From an uncultured Clostridium sp. (GTDB lineage Bacteria; Bacillota; Clostridia; Lachnospirales; Lachnospiraceae), in contig NZ_URHZ01000002.1 in assembly GCF_900547735.1 (NCBI RefSeq), positions 1 through 64,000 on the forward strand: a DNA stretch of 64,000 nt, read 5' to 3'. Below, piece after piece: positions 27,433 to 36,907 of the stretch. The notes beneath the pieces are model-generated. The model did not search any database and was not told the origin of the DNA. It saw only the letters and a program-made list of their open reading frames with translations. The stretch's first letter is position 1; every line of letters starts with the position of its first letter. The translations under genes and the position numbers were made by a program.

Positions 27433-27461
27433 TTGACATTTAGTAATATATATATTATAAT
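27433..27461 (+). promoter_or_regulatory. Consensus promoter of the XRE operon with repeat operators
   Basis: TTGACA (27433-27438) and TATAAT (27456-27461) are exactly 17 bases apart. The spacer and the DNA just upstream carry the direct repeat GTAATATATAT twice, and the -10 lies in an ATATTATAATAT near-palindrome. This arrangement fits autoregulation by the XRE protein. Confidence 0.75.
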
Positions 27462-27485
27462 ATCAAATACAAAGGAGGCACTCAC

Positions 27486-27689
27486 ATGAAAAACAAAAAA
27501 ATGAAAATCGCCCGTATAGAATGTGATCTCTCCCAGGAACAACTGGCGGAAAAAACAGGTGTTACCAGGCAGACAATCGGTATGATTGAGGCAGGTAAAT
27601 TCAACCCTTCATTGAATTTGTGCATCAGTATCTGCCGGACACTTAACAAAACATTGGACGAATTATTCTGGGAGGAGGAAGATAAATGA
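27486..27689 (+). CDS. XRE family helix-turn-helix regulator (YozG/YvaO-like)
   Basis: 67 residues made almost wholly of one helix-turn-helix domain: ECDLSQEQLAEKTGVTRQTI, then EAGKFNPSLNLCISICRTL. The end (LDELFWEEEDK) is typical of small stand-alone Cro/CI-like regulators in Firmicutes that are paired with a membrane protein. Its stop codon overlaps the start of the next gene (ATGA). Confidence 0.9.
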   Translation: MKNKKMKIARIECDLSQEQLAEKTGVTRQTIGMIEAGKFNPSLNLCISICRTLNKTLDELFWEEEDK

Positions 27690-28177
27690 AATTATTTAAG
27701 AATAACATGGATGAAAGACAGACACTGGAAATGCTTCAGTCGAGAAAAATAACATGCTGGATCTTTTACACACTGCTGATCGTATCTCTGATCATACAGT
27801 CCTGGTTACTGAATCTGCCGTTTGCCTATTATGGATCCGAATTTTCGATCTTGCTGATCGGCAGCGCTTATTTGATTATTTCCGATATCCGCAGGGGAGA
27901 ATGGGAGGACTTTACCCGCACCAAGCCGGGAATCAAGGCTTATCTGCTCTGGTCGGCAGGTTCGGCAATGATTGCTACCGTTATTTTTACGGTGATGCAA
28001 TATATCCGTCTGTCGGCCTCCGGCAAAGAATTGCCGTTTTCGGTTATCCTCCAGTCTTCCGGCGCATTTATGCTATTTATATTTTGTTTTACCTTTGCAG
28101 TTCTTACTTTGGTCGGAACATTGACCAAAAAGCAGCGAAAAAAACTTGATGAGAAATATGAAGACCCAGAAGATTAG
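27686..28177 (+). CDS. Four-helix membrane protein paired with XRE regulator
   Basis: 163 residues with four membrane helices in two pairs (CWIFYTLLIVSLIIQSWLL, SILLIGSAYLIISDI, SAMIATVIFTVMQYI, FMLFIFCFTFAVLTLVG) and a charged tail. It resembles small membrane proteins that accompany XRE regulators in Clostridia (DUF3796/DUF6773-like; exact family uncertain). It starts within the XRE stop codon, so translation is coupled. Function unknown. Confidence 0.7.
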   Translation: MKLFKNNMDERQTLEMLQSRKITCWIFYTLLIVSLIIQSWLLNLPFAYYGSEFSILLIGSAYLIISDIRRGEWEDFTRTKPGIKAYLLWSAGSAMIATVIFTVMQYIRLSASGKELPFSVILQSSGAFMLFIFCFTFAVLTLVGTLTKKQRKKLDEKYEDPED

Positions 28178-28230
28178 AGGCGGTGGTAAAGAGCCGGGTT
28201 TAATTTCAAAAAAAATATCATTTTAAAGTA

Positions 28231-28273
28231 AAAAAACAGCAGGCCGGACTTAACATCCGGCCTGCTGTTTTTT
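28231..28273. terminator. Bidirectional terminator after rpoC
   Basis: AAAAAACAGCAGGCCGGA and its exact complement form a perfect 18-bp stem with a 7-base loop. Its right edge touches the rpoC stop codon, and it also ends the XRE/membrane operon arriving on the plus strand. Confidence 0.93.
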
Positions 28274-31200
28274 TATTCTTCGCTCAAATCATCCTCATTC
28301 AGAACAATTCTGTCTGCTTCGTCGAGAATATCCAGGTCGATTTCGTCGTCGGCCAGCATAATCTCATCCTCTTCTTCCACATCTGTATTCAACTTGATGG
28401 AGCGGTATCTCTTCATACCTGTTCCTGCAGGAATCAGTTTACCGATGATAACATTCTCTTTCAGGCCGATCAGTTTATCAACTTTACCGTTGATGGCTGC
28501 TTCTGTCAGGACCTTTGTCGTCTCCTGGAAGGAAGCGGCCGACAGGAAGGAATCCGTAGCCAGAGAAGCCTTTGTGATACCGAGCATAACCTGACGGCCG
28601 ATTGCCGGTTCCTTACCTTCTGCAATCAGAGCATCGTTCATATCGTTGTAATCCAGAACGTCCATAGATGTTCCCGGAAGTACATCCGCGTCTCCGCTCT
28701 CCTCGACCTTAATCTTCTTCAGCATCTGGCGTACAATCATCTCGATATGCTTATCGTTGATTTCTACACCCTGCAGACGGTAAACTCGCTGAACCTCCTG
28801 GATCATATAATCCTGAACAGGACGTACGCCCTTAATCTTCAGAATATCATGCGGGTTTACACTACCTTCCGTCAGCTCGTCGCCGGCCTCAAGGTAAGAA
28901 CCATCCTGAATCTTGATTCTGGAACCGTAAGGAATCAGATAAGCTTTGGAATTTCCGGTCTCATTATCTGTAATGATAATCTCACGTTTCTTCTTTGTAT
29001 CTTTGATTGTTGCAATACCTGCGAATTCAGCAATAATTGCAAGTCCCTTCGGCTTACGTGCCTCGAAAAGCTCCTCGACACGGGGAAGACCCTGTGTGAT
29101 ATCGCCGCCGGCAACGCCGCCCGTATGGAACGTACGCATGGTCAGCTGTGTACCTGGCTCACCGATGGACTGAGCGGCAATAATACCGACTGCCTCACCT
29201 ACCTGAACCGGCTGTCCCGTCGCCATGTTGGCGCCGTAGCACTTCGCGCATACACCGATATGAGATTTACAGGTCAGGACGGTACGGATCTTGATGCTGT
29301 CTCTTCCCTGTTTTCTAAGTGCCTCCATAACGGCTGCCGCACGTTTCGGAGTACACATATGGTTCGCCTTTACAACAACTTCTCCCGTATCGGGATCCGT
29401 GATTGTCTCTGCGATGAAACGGCCTGTGATACGCTCTTCGAGCGCCTCGATCGTCTCCTGTCCGTCCATGAAGCTCTTGATATCCATGAATGGAATTTCT
29501 TTTCCTTCACAACAGTCCTCTTCACGTACAATCAGATCCTGTGAAACGTCTACAAGACGTCTTGTCAGGTAACCCGAGTCGGCCGTACGCAGCGCCGTAT
29601 CGGACAGACCTTTACGCGCTCCATGGGCGGAGATGAAGTACTCCAGTACGTCAAGACCCTCACGGAAGTTGGACTTGATAGGAAGTTCGATGGTATGGCC
29701 TGTTGTATCCGCCATAAGTCCACGCATGCCTGCAAGCTGTTTGATCTGTTTATCAGAACCACGGGCTCCGGAATCGGCCATCATGTAGATGTTGTTGTAC
29801 TTGTCAAGTCCGGTTAACAGGTCATGGGTCAACTGATCATCGGTCGCCTTCCATGTCTCGATAACTTCTTTGTAACGCTCTTCCTCGGTGATAAGACCAC
29901 GGCGGAAGTTCTTGGCAATCTGGTCAACGGTAGCCTGAGCATCTTCAATGAGCTGCTTCTTGCTCTCCGGCACGGTCATATCGGAAATGGATACGGTCAT
30001 GGCCGCTTTTGTAGAATATTTGTAACCAATTGCCTTGATATCGTCAAGTGTCACGGCTGTCTGTGTTGCACCGTGAACATTAATAACTTTTTCGAGAATC
30101 TGCTTTAACTGTTTCTTACCTACGTGGAAGTCAACCTCCAGTTTCAACTCATTCTCAGCGAGATTTCTGTCCACAAAACCAAGATCCTGAGGAATAATCT
30201 CATTGAAAATAAATCGGCCTACGGTAGACTCGATAATACCGGTCTTAACAGTACCGTCTAAGATTCTCTTGCTTACTCTCACTTTAACTTTGGAGTGAAG
30301 CGTAACCTCGCCGTTCTCATAAGCGAGAATCGCCTCGTTTACACTCTTGAAGGCCATGCCTTCGCCCTTGGCTCCCGGTCTTTCCTGTGTCAGGTAGTAG
30401 ATACCAAGAACCATATCCTGTGAAGGAACGGCTACAGGTCCGCCATCCGACGGTTTTAACAGGTTGTTAGGAGACAGGAGGAGGAAACGGCACTCTGCCT
30501 GAGCCTCTACGGACAACGGCAGATGAACGGCCATCTGGTCACCGTCGAAGTCGGCGTTGAAAGCGGTACAAACAAGCGGATGAAGCTTGATTGCCTTACC
30601 TTCTACCAGAATCGGCTCGAAAGCCTGAATACCAAGTCTGTGCAGTGTAGGGGCACGGTTTAACATAACCGGATGCTCCTTGATAACGTCTTCCAGTACA
30701 TCCCAGACTTCGGGCTGGAGACGCTCAACCATCTTTTTCGCATTTTTAATGTTGTGCGCCGTGCCGTTGGAAACGAGTTCCTTCATAACGAACGGCTTGA
30801 ACAGCTCGATCGCCATCTCTTTCGGAAGACCGCACTGGTAAATCTTCAGTTCCGGTCCAACGACGATAACGGAACGTCCTGAATAGTCAACTCGTTTACC
30901 CAGAAGGTTCTGGCGGAAACGGCCCTGTTTACCCTTTAACATATCGGAGAGGGATTTAAGGGCTCTGTTTCCGGGACCTGTAACAGGTCTGCCCCGTCTG
31001 CCGTTGTCGATGAGTGCGTCGACTGCTTCCTGGAGCATACGTTTCTCGTTCCTGACAATGATGTCGGGAGCGCCCAGTTCCAGAAGACGTGCAAGACGGT
31101 TGTTACGGTTGATAATTCTTCTATATAAGTCGTTTAAGTCGGATGTTGCAAAACGGCCGCCGTCCAGCTGTACCATAGGACGGATATCCGGCGGAATAAC

Positions 31201-31917
31201 CGGAACCACGGTCATAATCATCCACTCCGGTTTGTTGCCGGAGTTTCTGAATGCTTCAACTACTTCCAGTCTCTTGATGATACGGGCGCGCTTCTGGCCT
31301 GTGGCATCCTTTAACTGTTTTCTTAAGTCTTCGGAATCCTTCTCAAGGTCAATGGCCTGTAAAAGTTCCTGAATCGCCTCGGCTCCCATTCCCACACGGA
31401 AATTGCCGTAGCCATATTTCTCAAGCTCGTCGCGGTATTCCTTCTCGGATAATACCTGTTTGTACTGAAGGCTGGTCTTGCCCGGATCCAGTACAACGTA
31501 GGAAGCAAAATACAGAACCTTCTCCAGTGTTCTTGGAGATATATCGAGAATCAGGCCCATACGGCTTGGGATTCCCTTGAAATACCAGATATGGGAAACA
31601 GGCGCCGCGAGGGCGATATGGCCCACGCGCTCCCTGCGGACACTGGCTTTTGTTACTTCTACGCCGCATCGGTCACAGATTACACCTTTATATCTGATTT
31701 TTTTATATTTACCACAATGGCACTCCCAGTCTTTGCTGGGTCCGAAAATCTTCTCGCAGAACAGGCCGTCTTTCTCCGGCTTTAATGTTCTGTAGTTGAT
31801 GGTCTCCGGCTTCTTTACCTCACCGTGGGACCACTCAAGGATCTTCTCAGGGGATGCCAAACCAATCTTGATTGCATCAAATGTCAATGGCTGATAAGCT
31901 TCGTTTGTCTCTGGCAT
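28273..31917 (-). CDS. rpoC: RNA polymerase beta' subunit
   Basis: 1214 residues, the size of the compact Clostridia form. The catalytic magnesium motif NADFDGDQMAVH is intact. The N-terminal zinc ribbon (CHCGKYKKIRYKGVICDRCG) and the second zinc site (CKSHIGVCAKCYG) are present. It forms the active centre with RpoB. It starts 19 bases after rpoB. No ribosomal protein genes (rpsL, rpsG) follow; a terminator lies directly at the stop codon. Confidence 0.98.
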   Translation of the reverse strand: MPETNEAYQPLTFDAIKIGLASPEKILEWSHGEVKKPETINYRTLKPEKDGLFCEKIFGPSKDWECHCGKYKKIRYKGVICDRCGVEVTKASVRRERVGHIALAAPVSHIWYFKGIPSRMGLILDISPRTLEKVLYFASYVVLDPGKTSLQYKQVLSEKEYRDELEKYGYGNFRVGMGAEAIQELLQAIDLEKDSEDLRKQLKDATGQKRARIIKRLEVVEAFRNSGNKPEWMIMTVVPVIPPDIRPMVQLDGGRFATSDLNDLYRRIINRNNRLARLLELGAPDIIVRNEKRMLQEAVDALIDNGRRGRPVTGPGNRALKSLSDMLKGKQGRFRQNLLGKRVDYSGRSVIVVGPELKIYQCGLPKEMAIELFKPFVMKELVSNGTAHNIKNAKKMVERLQPEVWDVLEDVIKEHPVMLNRAPTLHRLGIQAFEPILVEGKAIKLHPLVCTAFNADFDGDQMAVHLPLSVEAQAECRFLLLSPNNLLKPSDGGPVAVPSQDMVLGIYYLTQERPGAKGEGMAFKSVNEAILAYENGEVTLHSKVKVRVSKRILDGTVKTGIIESTVGRFIFNEIIPQDLGFVDRNLAENELKLEVDFHVGKKQLKQILEKVINVHGATQTAVTLDDIKAIGYKYSTKAAMTVSISDMTVPESKKQLIEDAQATVDQIAKNFRRGLITEEERYKEVIETWKATDDQLTHDLLTGLDKYNNIYMMADSGARGSDKQIKQLAGMRGLMADTTGHTIELPIKSNFREGLDVLEYFISAHGARKGLSDTALRTADSGYLTRRLVDVSQDLIVREEDCCEGKEIPFMDIKSFMDGQETIEALEERITGRFIAETITDPDTGEVVVKANHMCTPKRAAAVMEALRKQGRDSIKIRTVLTCKSHIGVCAKCYGANMATGQPVQVGEAVGIIAAQSIGEPGTQLTMRTFHTGGVAGGDITQGLPRVEELFEARKPKGLAIIAEFAGIATIKDTKKKREIIITDNETGNSKAYLIPYGSRIKIQDGSYLEAGDELTEGSVNPHDILKIKGVRPVQDYMIQEVQRVYRLQGVEINDKHIEMIVRQMLKKIKVEESGDADVLPGTSMDVLDYNDMNDALIAEGKEPAIGRQVMLGITKASLATDSFLSAASFQETTKVLTEAAINGKVDKLIGLKENVIIGKLIPAGTGMKRYRSIKLNTDVEEEDEIMLADDEIDLDILDEADRIVLNEDDLSEE

Positions 31918-31936
31918 GAACAGTACTCCCTCCTAT

Positions 31937-34900
31937 TTATTCTTCATCATCAGAATCATCTTCGTCGTCCGGAACGTCGTCAAAATCATCCTGAATATCT
32001 GCAAAGTCGTCGCTGTCATCTGTAGTTTCTACAGCCGCTAATTCTCCGTCCTTAAATTCCTGCTCCTGGTAACCAAGGGTACCGAGAGACTCATTCTGGG
32101 AGTAATGTTTGCTGTCACTTTCAAGGATAGAACGAATATCTGTATCGCCATAGTCGATTGTTTCGGCCAGTTCCACTTCGGAACCATCCTCTTTGAGGAC
32201 TCTGACATCCAGGCCCAGGGACTGAAGCTCTTTAAGAAGTACCTTAAAGGACTCAGGGATACCAGGCTCAGGGATATTCTCACCCTTGATGATTGCCTCA
32301 TAAGTCTTAACACGGCCTACAACGTCATCAGACTTCACTGTCAGGATCTCCTGCAGTGTGTAGGATGCACCGTATGCCTCAAGAGCCCAAACCTCCATCT
32401 CACCGAAACGCTGGCCGCCGAACTGAGCTTTACCGCCCAGAGGCTGCTGTGTAACGAGGGAGTATGGTCCGGTAGAACGTGCATGAATCTTATCGTCTAC
32501 CAGATGGTGGAGCTTGAGGTAATGCATGTGTCCGATTGTTACAGCACTGTCGAAATATTCTCCTGTACGGCCGTCGCGCAGACGCACCTTACCATCGCGT
32601 CCCAGAGGCACGCCTTTCCAGAGCGCTCTGTGCTCCAGATGGCTTCCCAGGTATTCCATCAGCTTCGGATCCGCCTTATCTTTGTATTTCTCTTCAAATT
32701 CTTCCCAGGAGCTGTTGACATAGTCATTGGCCAGTTCCAGGGTATCCTGAATATCAATCTCGTTTGCGCCGTCGAAAATCGGTGTGGACACGTTGAATCC
32801 AAGAGCTCTTGCAGCAAGGCTTAAATGGATTTCCAGAACCTGTCCGATATTCATACGTGAAGGCACGCCCAGAGGGTTAAGAACGATATCAAGCGGACGT
32901 CCGTTCGGAAGGAACGGCATATCCTCTACAGGGAGCACACGGGAAACAACACCCTTGTTACCGTGACGGCCGGCCATCTTATCACCTACGGAAATCTTAC
33001 GTTTCTGTGCGATGTAGATGCGGACTGTCTCGTTCACGCCCGGTGAAAGCTCGTCGCCGTTCTCTCTTGTAAATACCTTGGCATCTACGATAATACCGTA
33101 AGCGCCGTGAGGTACCTTTAAGGAAGTGTCACGCACTTCTCTGGCCTTTTCACCAAAGATGGCACGCAGCAGTCTCTCTTCAGCGGTAAGCTCCGTCTCT
33201 CCCTTTGGAGTAACCTTGCCCACCAGGATATCTCCTGCACGGACCTCGGCACCGATACGGATGATACCTCTCTCGTCCAGATCTTTTAATGCGTCCTCAC
33301 CGACACCAGGAACATCTCTTGTGATCTCCTCCGGTCCCAGCTTGGTGTCACGGGCTTCTGCCTCATATTCTTCAATATGGACGGAAGTATAGACATCTTC
33401 CTGCACCAGTCTCTCGCTTAAAAGAACGGCATCCTCGTAGTTGTAACCTTCCCAGGTCATGAATCCGATTAACGGGTTCTTGCCCAGAGCGATCTCACCG
33501 TTGTCTGTGGACGGGCCGTCTGCGATAACTTCTCCAACCTCGATATGATCGCCCTTGTAGACAATCGGTTTCTGGTTGTAACAGTTACTCTGGTTGCTTC
33601 TCTTGAATTTTGTAAGATGGTAAACATCTCTGTTTCCATCGGAATCTCTCTTGATAATGATCTCGTTGGATGCGGAACGCTCAACCACACCTGCATTCTT
33701 GGCAACCATGCAGACACCGGAGTCAACCGCCGCTTTTCCTTCGATACCCGTACCAACGACTGCTGCCTCTGTCTTCAGAAGCGGAACGGCCTGACGCTGC
33801 ATGTTGGAACCCATCAGCGCACGGTTGGCATCGTCGTTCTCCAGGAAAGGAATCATGGACGTAGCAACAGAGAACACCATCTTTGGAGAAACGTCCATCA
33901 GGTCGATTCTCTTCTTCTGGAATTCAGATGTCTCCTCGCGGAAACGTCCTGATACGTTATTATGAATGAAGTGGCCTTCCTCGTCTAACGGCTCATTCGC
34001 CTGTGCTACAACAAAGTTATCCTCTTCATCTGCCGTCAGATATACAACTTCTTCTGTTACGACAGGGTTGTGCGGATCTGTCTTGTCAACGACACGGTAA
34101 GGCGCCTCGACAAATCCGTACTGGTTTACTCTTGCATAAGTTGCAAGGGAGTTGATAAGACCGATGTTCGGACCCTCGGGAGTCTCGATAGGGCACATAC
34201 GGCCGTAATGTGTATAGTGAACATCTCGTACCTCGAATCCGGCACGGTCTCTGGAAAGACCGCCAGGTCCCAATGCGGAAAGACGTCTCTTATGTGTCAG
34301 CTCAGCCAGAGGGTTATTCTGATCCATGAACTGGGACAGCTGGGAACTTCCGAAGAACTCCTTCACTGCTGCAGTTACCGGCTTGATATTGATTAAGGAC
34401 TGTGCGGAAACACCTTCCATATCCTGTGTGGTCATTCTCTCGCGAACCACACGCTCCATTCTGGAGAGACCGATACGGTACTGGTTCTGTAAAAGTTCGC
34501 CTACGGCACGGATACGTCTGTTGCCCAGATGGTCGATGTCGTCCGCGTTGCCAATGCCGCCTTCCAGATGCATATTATAGTTGATGGAAGCAATAATGTC
34601 TTCTTTCGTAATATGCTTTGGAATCAGATCGTGGATATCCCTCTTGATCAGTTCTTTTAATTCTTCCTGGGATCCAGCTTCTGCCAGAATACCTTCGAGG
34701 ATTGGGTAGAATACTAACTCTGTAACGCCAACCTCTTCCGGATCGAAATCCACGTAGGAAGCAAGGTCTACCATCATATTGGAAAGAACTTTGTGGTTCT
34801 TTCTCTCGCCCTGAATCCAAACGTAAGGGATGGCTGCGTTCTGGATGTCGATTGCGAGCTGTTTATCAACGACCGCACCTTTTTCCGCAAGAATTTCACC

Positions 34901-35809
34901 GGTTGACATGTCTACGACATCTTCACCCAGTGTCTGGCCGGAAATACGATTTTTGAAATGAAGTTTCTTATTAAATTTATAACGGCCTACCTTTGCAAGG
35001 TCATATCTTCTGGGGTCGAAGAACATGCTGTTTAATAAGCTCTCTGCACTGTCAACGGAAAGAGGCTCGCCCGGACGGATCTTCTTATATAATTCCAGAA
35101 GGCCATCCTGGTAGTTGCTGGAAGGATCTTTCTCAAAGCTCTTCTCCAGCTTCAGCTCTTCACCGAACAGCTCGATGATCTCTGCATTGGTTCCATAACC
35201 CAGGGCACGGATCAGGACGGTAACCGGAACTTTTCTCGTTCTGTCCACGCGGACATAAAAGATATCGTTGGAATCCGTCTCATACTCAAGCCATGCTCCA
35301 CGGTTCGGGATAACCGTACAGCTGTAAAGCTCCGTACCAACCTTATCATGTGCAATGCCGTAATATATACCAGGGGAACGTACTAACTGGCTTACGATAA
35401 CACGCTCAGCGCCGTTGATTACAAAGGAACCGGTGTCGGTCATAAGCGGCAGATCGCCCATGAAAATCTCATGTTCATTAATCTCGTCTTTATCCTTATT
35501 GCAAAGTCTAACCTTTACTTTTAAAGGAGCAGCATAAGTTGCATCACGTTCCTTACACTCTTCGATCGTATATTTGATGTCATCTTTACACAGTGTAAAA
35601 TCTACAAAATCCAAACTCAAGTGCCCGGCAAAGTCTGCAATCGGGGAGATGTCAGCAAACACTTCACGAAGGCCCTCATCGAGGAACCACTGATAAGAGT
35701 TTTTCTGAATCTCAATCAAGTTCGGCATTTCCAGAACTTCTTTTTGTCTTGAGAAGGTCATTCTTACACCTTTACCGGCTTTCACCGGACGCATCCTGCT
35801 TTTCTCCAT
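31937..35809 (-). CDS. rpoB: RNA polymerase beta subunit
   Basis: 1290 residues from ATG 35809, which follows AGGGGTGA by about eight bases; a GTG at 35821 lies inside that site. The rifampicin pocket reads SSQLSQFMDQNNPLAELTHK then RRLSALGPGG, with the Asp, His and Ser positions usually altered in resistance all wild type. Sensitivity to rifampicin is therefore expected from this gene. The acidic tail is rich in Asp and Glu. Unusually, rplJ-rplL do not precede it; the gene has its own promoter. Confidence 0.98.
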   Translation of the reverse strand: MEKSRMRPVKAGKGVRMTFSRQKEVLEMPNLIEIQKNSYQWFLDEGLREVFADISPIADFAGHLSLDFVDFTLCKDDIKYTIEECKERDATYAAPLKVKVRLCNKDKDEINEHEIFMGDLPLMTDTGSFVINGAERVIVSQLVRSPGIYYGIAHDKVGTELYSCTVIPNRGAWLEYETDSNDIFYVRVDRTRKVPVTVLIRALGYGTNAEIIELFGEELKLEKSFEKDPSSNYQDGLLELYKKIRPGEPLSVDSAESLLNSMFFDPRRYDLAKVGRYKFNKKLHFKNRISGQTLGEDVVDMSTGEILAEKGAVVDKQLAIDIQNAAIPYVWIQGERKNHKVLSNMMVDLASYVDFDPEEVGVTELVFYPILEGILAEAGSQEELKELIKRDIHDLIPKHITKEDIIASINYNMHLEGGIGNADDIDHLGNRRIRAVGELLQNQYRIGLSRMERVVRERMTTQDMEGVSAQSLINIKPVTAAVKEFFGSSQLSQFMDQNNPLAELTHKRRLSALGPGGLSRDRAGFEVRDVHYTHYGRMCPIETPEGPNIGLINSLATYARVNQYGFVEAPYRVVDKTDPHNPVVTEEVVYLTADEEDNFVVAQANEPLDEEGHFIHNNVSGRFREETSEFQKKRIDLMDVSPKMVFSVATSMIPFLENDDANRALMGSNMQRQAVPLLKTEAAVVGTGIEGKAAVDSGVCMVAKNAGVVERSASNEIIIKRDSDGNRDVYHLTKFKRSNQSNCYNQKPIVYKGDHIEVGEVIADGPSTDNGEIALGKNPLIGFMTWEGYNYEDAVLLSERLVQEDVYTSVHIEEYEAEARDTKLGPEEITRDVPGVGEDALKDLDERGIIRIGAEVRAGDILVGKVTPKGETELTAEERLLRAIFGEKAREVRDTSLKVPHGAYGIIVDAKVFTRENGDELSPGVNETVRIYIAQKRKISVGDKMAGRHGNKGVVSRVLPVEDMPFLPNGRPLDIVLNPLGVPSRMNIGQVLEIHLSLAARALGFNVSTPIFDGANEIDIQDTLELANDYVNSSWEEFEEKYKDKADPKLMEYLGSHLEHRALWKGVPLGRDGKVRLRDGRTGEYFDSAVTIGHMHYLKLHHLVDDKIHARSTGPYSLVTQQPLGGKAQFGGQRFGEMEVWALEAYGASYTLQEILTVKSDDVVGRVKTYEAIIKGENIPEPGIPESFKVLLKELQSLGLDVRVLKEDGSEVELAETIDYGDTDIRSILESDSKHYSQNESLGTLGYQEQEFKDGELAAVETTDDSDDFADIQDDFDDVPDDEDDSDDEE

Positions 35810-35899
35810 TCGACGTTTCACCCCTGTTTTCTTTCTATGGTTTAATTTTGGGCATACTTCGGCCTTATGAGCCTAGCTTACCACAATAGTGCATTTTTC

Positions 35900-35928
35900 A
35901 TCTTATCATGAAATAATTAGTGTGTCAA
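35900..35928 (-). promoter_or_regulatory. rpoBC promoter
   Basis: On the minus strand TTGACA (35923-35928) and TAAGAT (35900-35905) are 17 bases apart, giving a leader of about 85 bases before the rpoB ATG. This is the only strong promoter signal between the big palindrome and rpoB. Confidence 0.75.
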
Positions 35929-35971
35929 GGAAATTTTTGCCCAAATTTCCTGTATTTATGCGGGTGGGGGA

Positions 35972-36390
35972 TGAAAATGCCGGACGCTGGATTGGCATGG
36001 AAGGGCGGTCCTTGGGAAGGGGGATCGCTGGGGAGAATGCCGAGGATGATTATTACGGGAAACGCTTGCGCTCGGTGAAGTGCGTAGCTGCACTTGTGTA
36101 CTGTAGTAATGATATTCAGCCAAACAGTGCTGTATATTTTGTCAGCCTGCAAGGCGGAGAAGGGAGGCGATGCGGTGGCATCGTTGACCGACGACAACGC
36201 AGCAGATGGCAAAATAGGCAGTGCTGTTTGGCTGAATATCATTGCTACAGTACACTAACTCGTGGAATACCTCATCAAGTGCAGACGGACTTCAAGGTTC
36301 CCTGCATAATCATCCTCGGCATTCTCCCCCTCCACTATGTTCTCGCAGGACCGTCCTTCCATGCAATCCGGCTGGTTGTCCTCTTTTTCA
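35972..36390. repeat. ~420 bp imperfect palindrome upstream of rpoB
   Basis: The two halves are inverted copies around a centre near 36176 (CGATGC-GGTG-GCATCG). Strongest paired blocks are GCATGGAAGG-CGGTCCT (35996-36011 with 36348-36366), GAGAATGCCGAGGATGATTA (36033-36052 with 36308-36327) and a ~36-bp block running through AATGATATTCAGCCAAACAG (36096-36131 with 36221-36256). The DNA is G+C-rich relative to its flanks. Open frames on both strands inside it are mirror images of each other and are not credible genes. The remainder of 35810-36907 holds the rpoB promoter, short tandem repeats and one hairpin. Confidence 0.85.
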
Positions 36391-36515
36391 TGGGGAAAAG
36401 GTATTTGTCGAGACCGCGTAGGTTTTGTAGAAAATAATAAGGGGGGGGGGCTGGATGATTTATAATGTCTATGTCGAATTATGTCCGTAATGGTTTATAT
36501 GTAGTGGTTCGGCTG

Positions 36516-36563
36516 TGTAATCGTTCATCTATGTAATCGTTCATCTATGTAGTTGTTTATATT
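36516..36563. repeat. 16-bp tandem repeats
   Basis: TGTAATCGTTCATCTA occurs twice in perfect tandem (36516-36531, 36532-36547), followed by a degenerate third unit. Non-coding, A+T-rich. Confidence 0.75.
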
Positions 36564-36639
36564 TATAAACCAGCTTGTTGCTCATACTTTATCTGTCTAT
36601 GTTTTATATTTATTATAGAAAGAAGTCTTGAGGATTTGC

Positions 36640-36717
36640 AAAACGGACCTTAATGGAAAGCAGCGGCCGGTTGCTCATGATTTGATTTCCGGCCGTGGTG
36701 GTCTTAAGGTCCGTTTT
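36640..36717 (-). terminator. Two-tier hairpin, probable terminator of the M20/epimerase operon
   Basis: Outer arms AAAACGGACCTTAA (36640-36653) and TTAAGGTCCGTTTT (36704-36717) pair perfectly, with an inner GGCCGG/CCGGCC stem. It lies about 190 bases past the M20 stop codon. The tail of four Ts is short for a terminator, so another structured role is possible. Confidence 0.6.
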
Positions 36718-36907
36718 CGGTTTATTAAACTTGATTCGGTTTTATTGACTTTTTTCTTTTTTTGACTTTATTTAGTAACATTTTATTTCTTTTTGTATCG
36801 GTGTTTTTTTAGCTATGTTTCATTTCTATTAACTATGTTTTTTTCTATATTACTATGTTTGTTCTTAGTTTGTTCTTACTTTTAGCCATGTTTCGACGCT
36901 TTTAGTT

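Noticed and set aside
31937..35809. Rifampicin-resistance changes in rpoB
   Set aside because: The cluster region is wild type at the Asp, His and Ser positions usually mutated.
35889..36437. Open frame of 182 codons on the plus strand, and another of 105 codons on the minus strand, between rpoB and the M20 gene
   Set aside because: Both fall in the large palindrome and encode mirror-image peptides (ILGILP and GPxFHA occur in both), which shows they reflect the inverted repeat and not protein selection. The plus frame would also cross the rpoB promoter.
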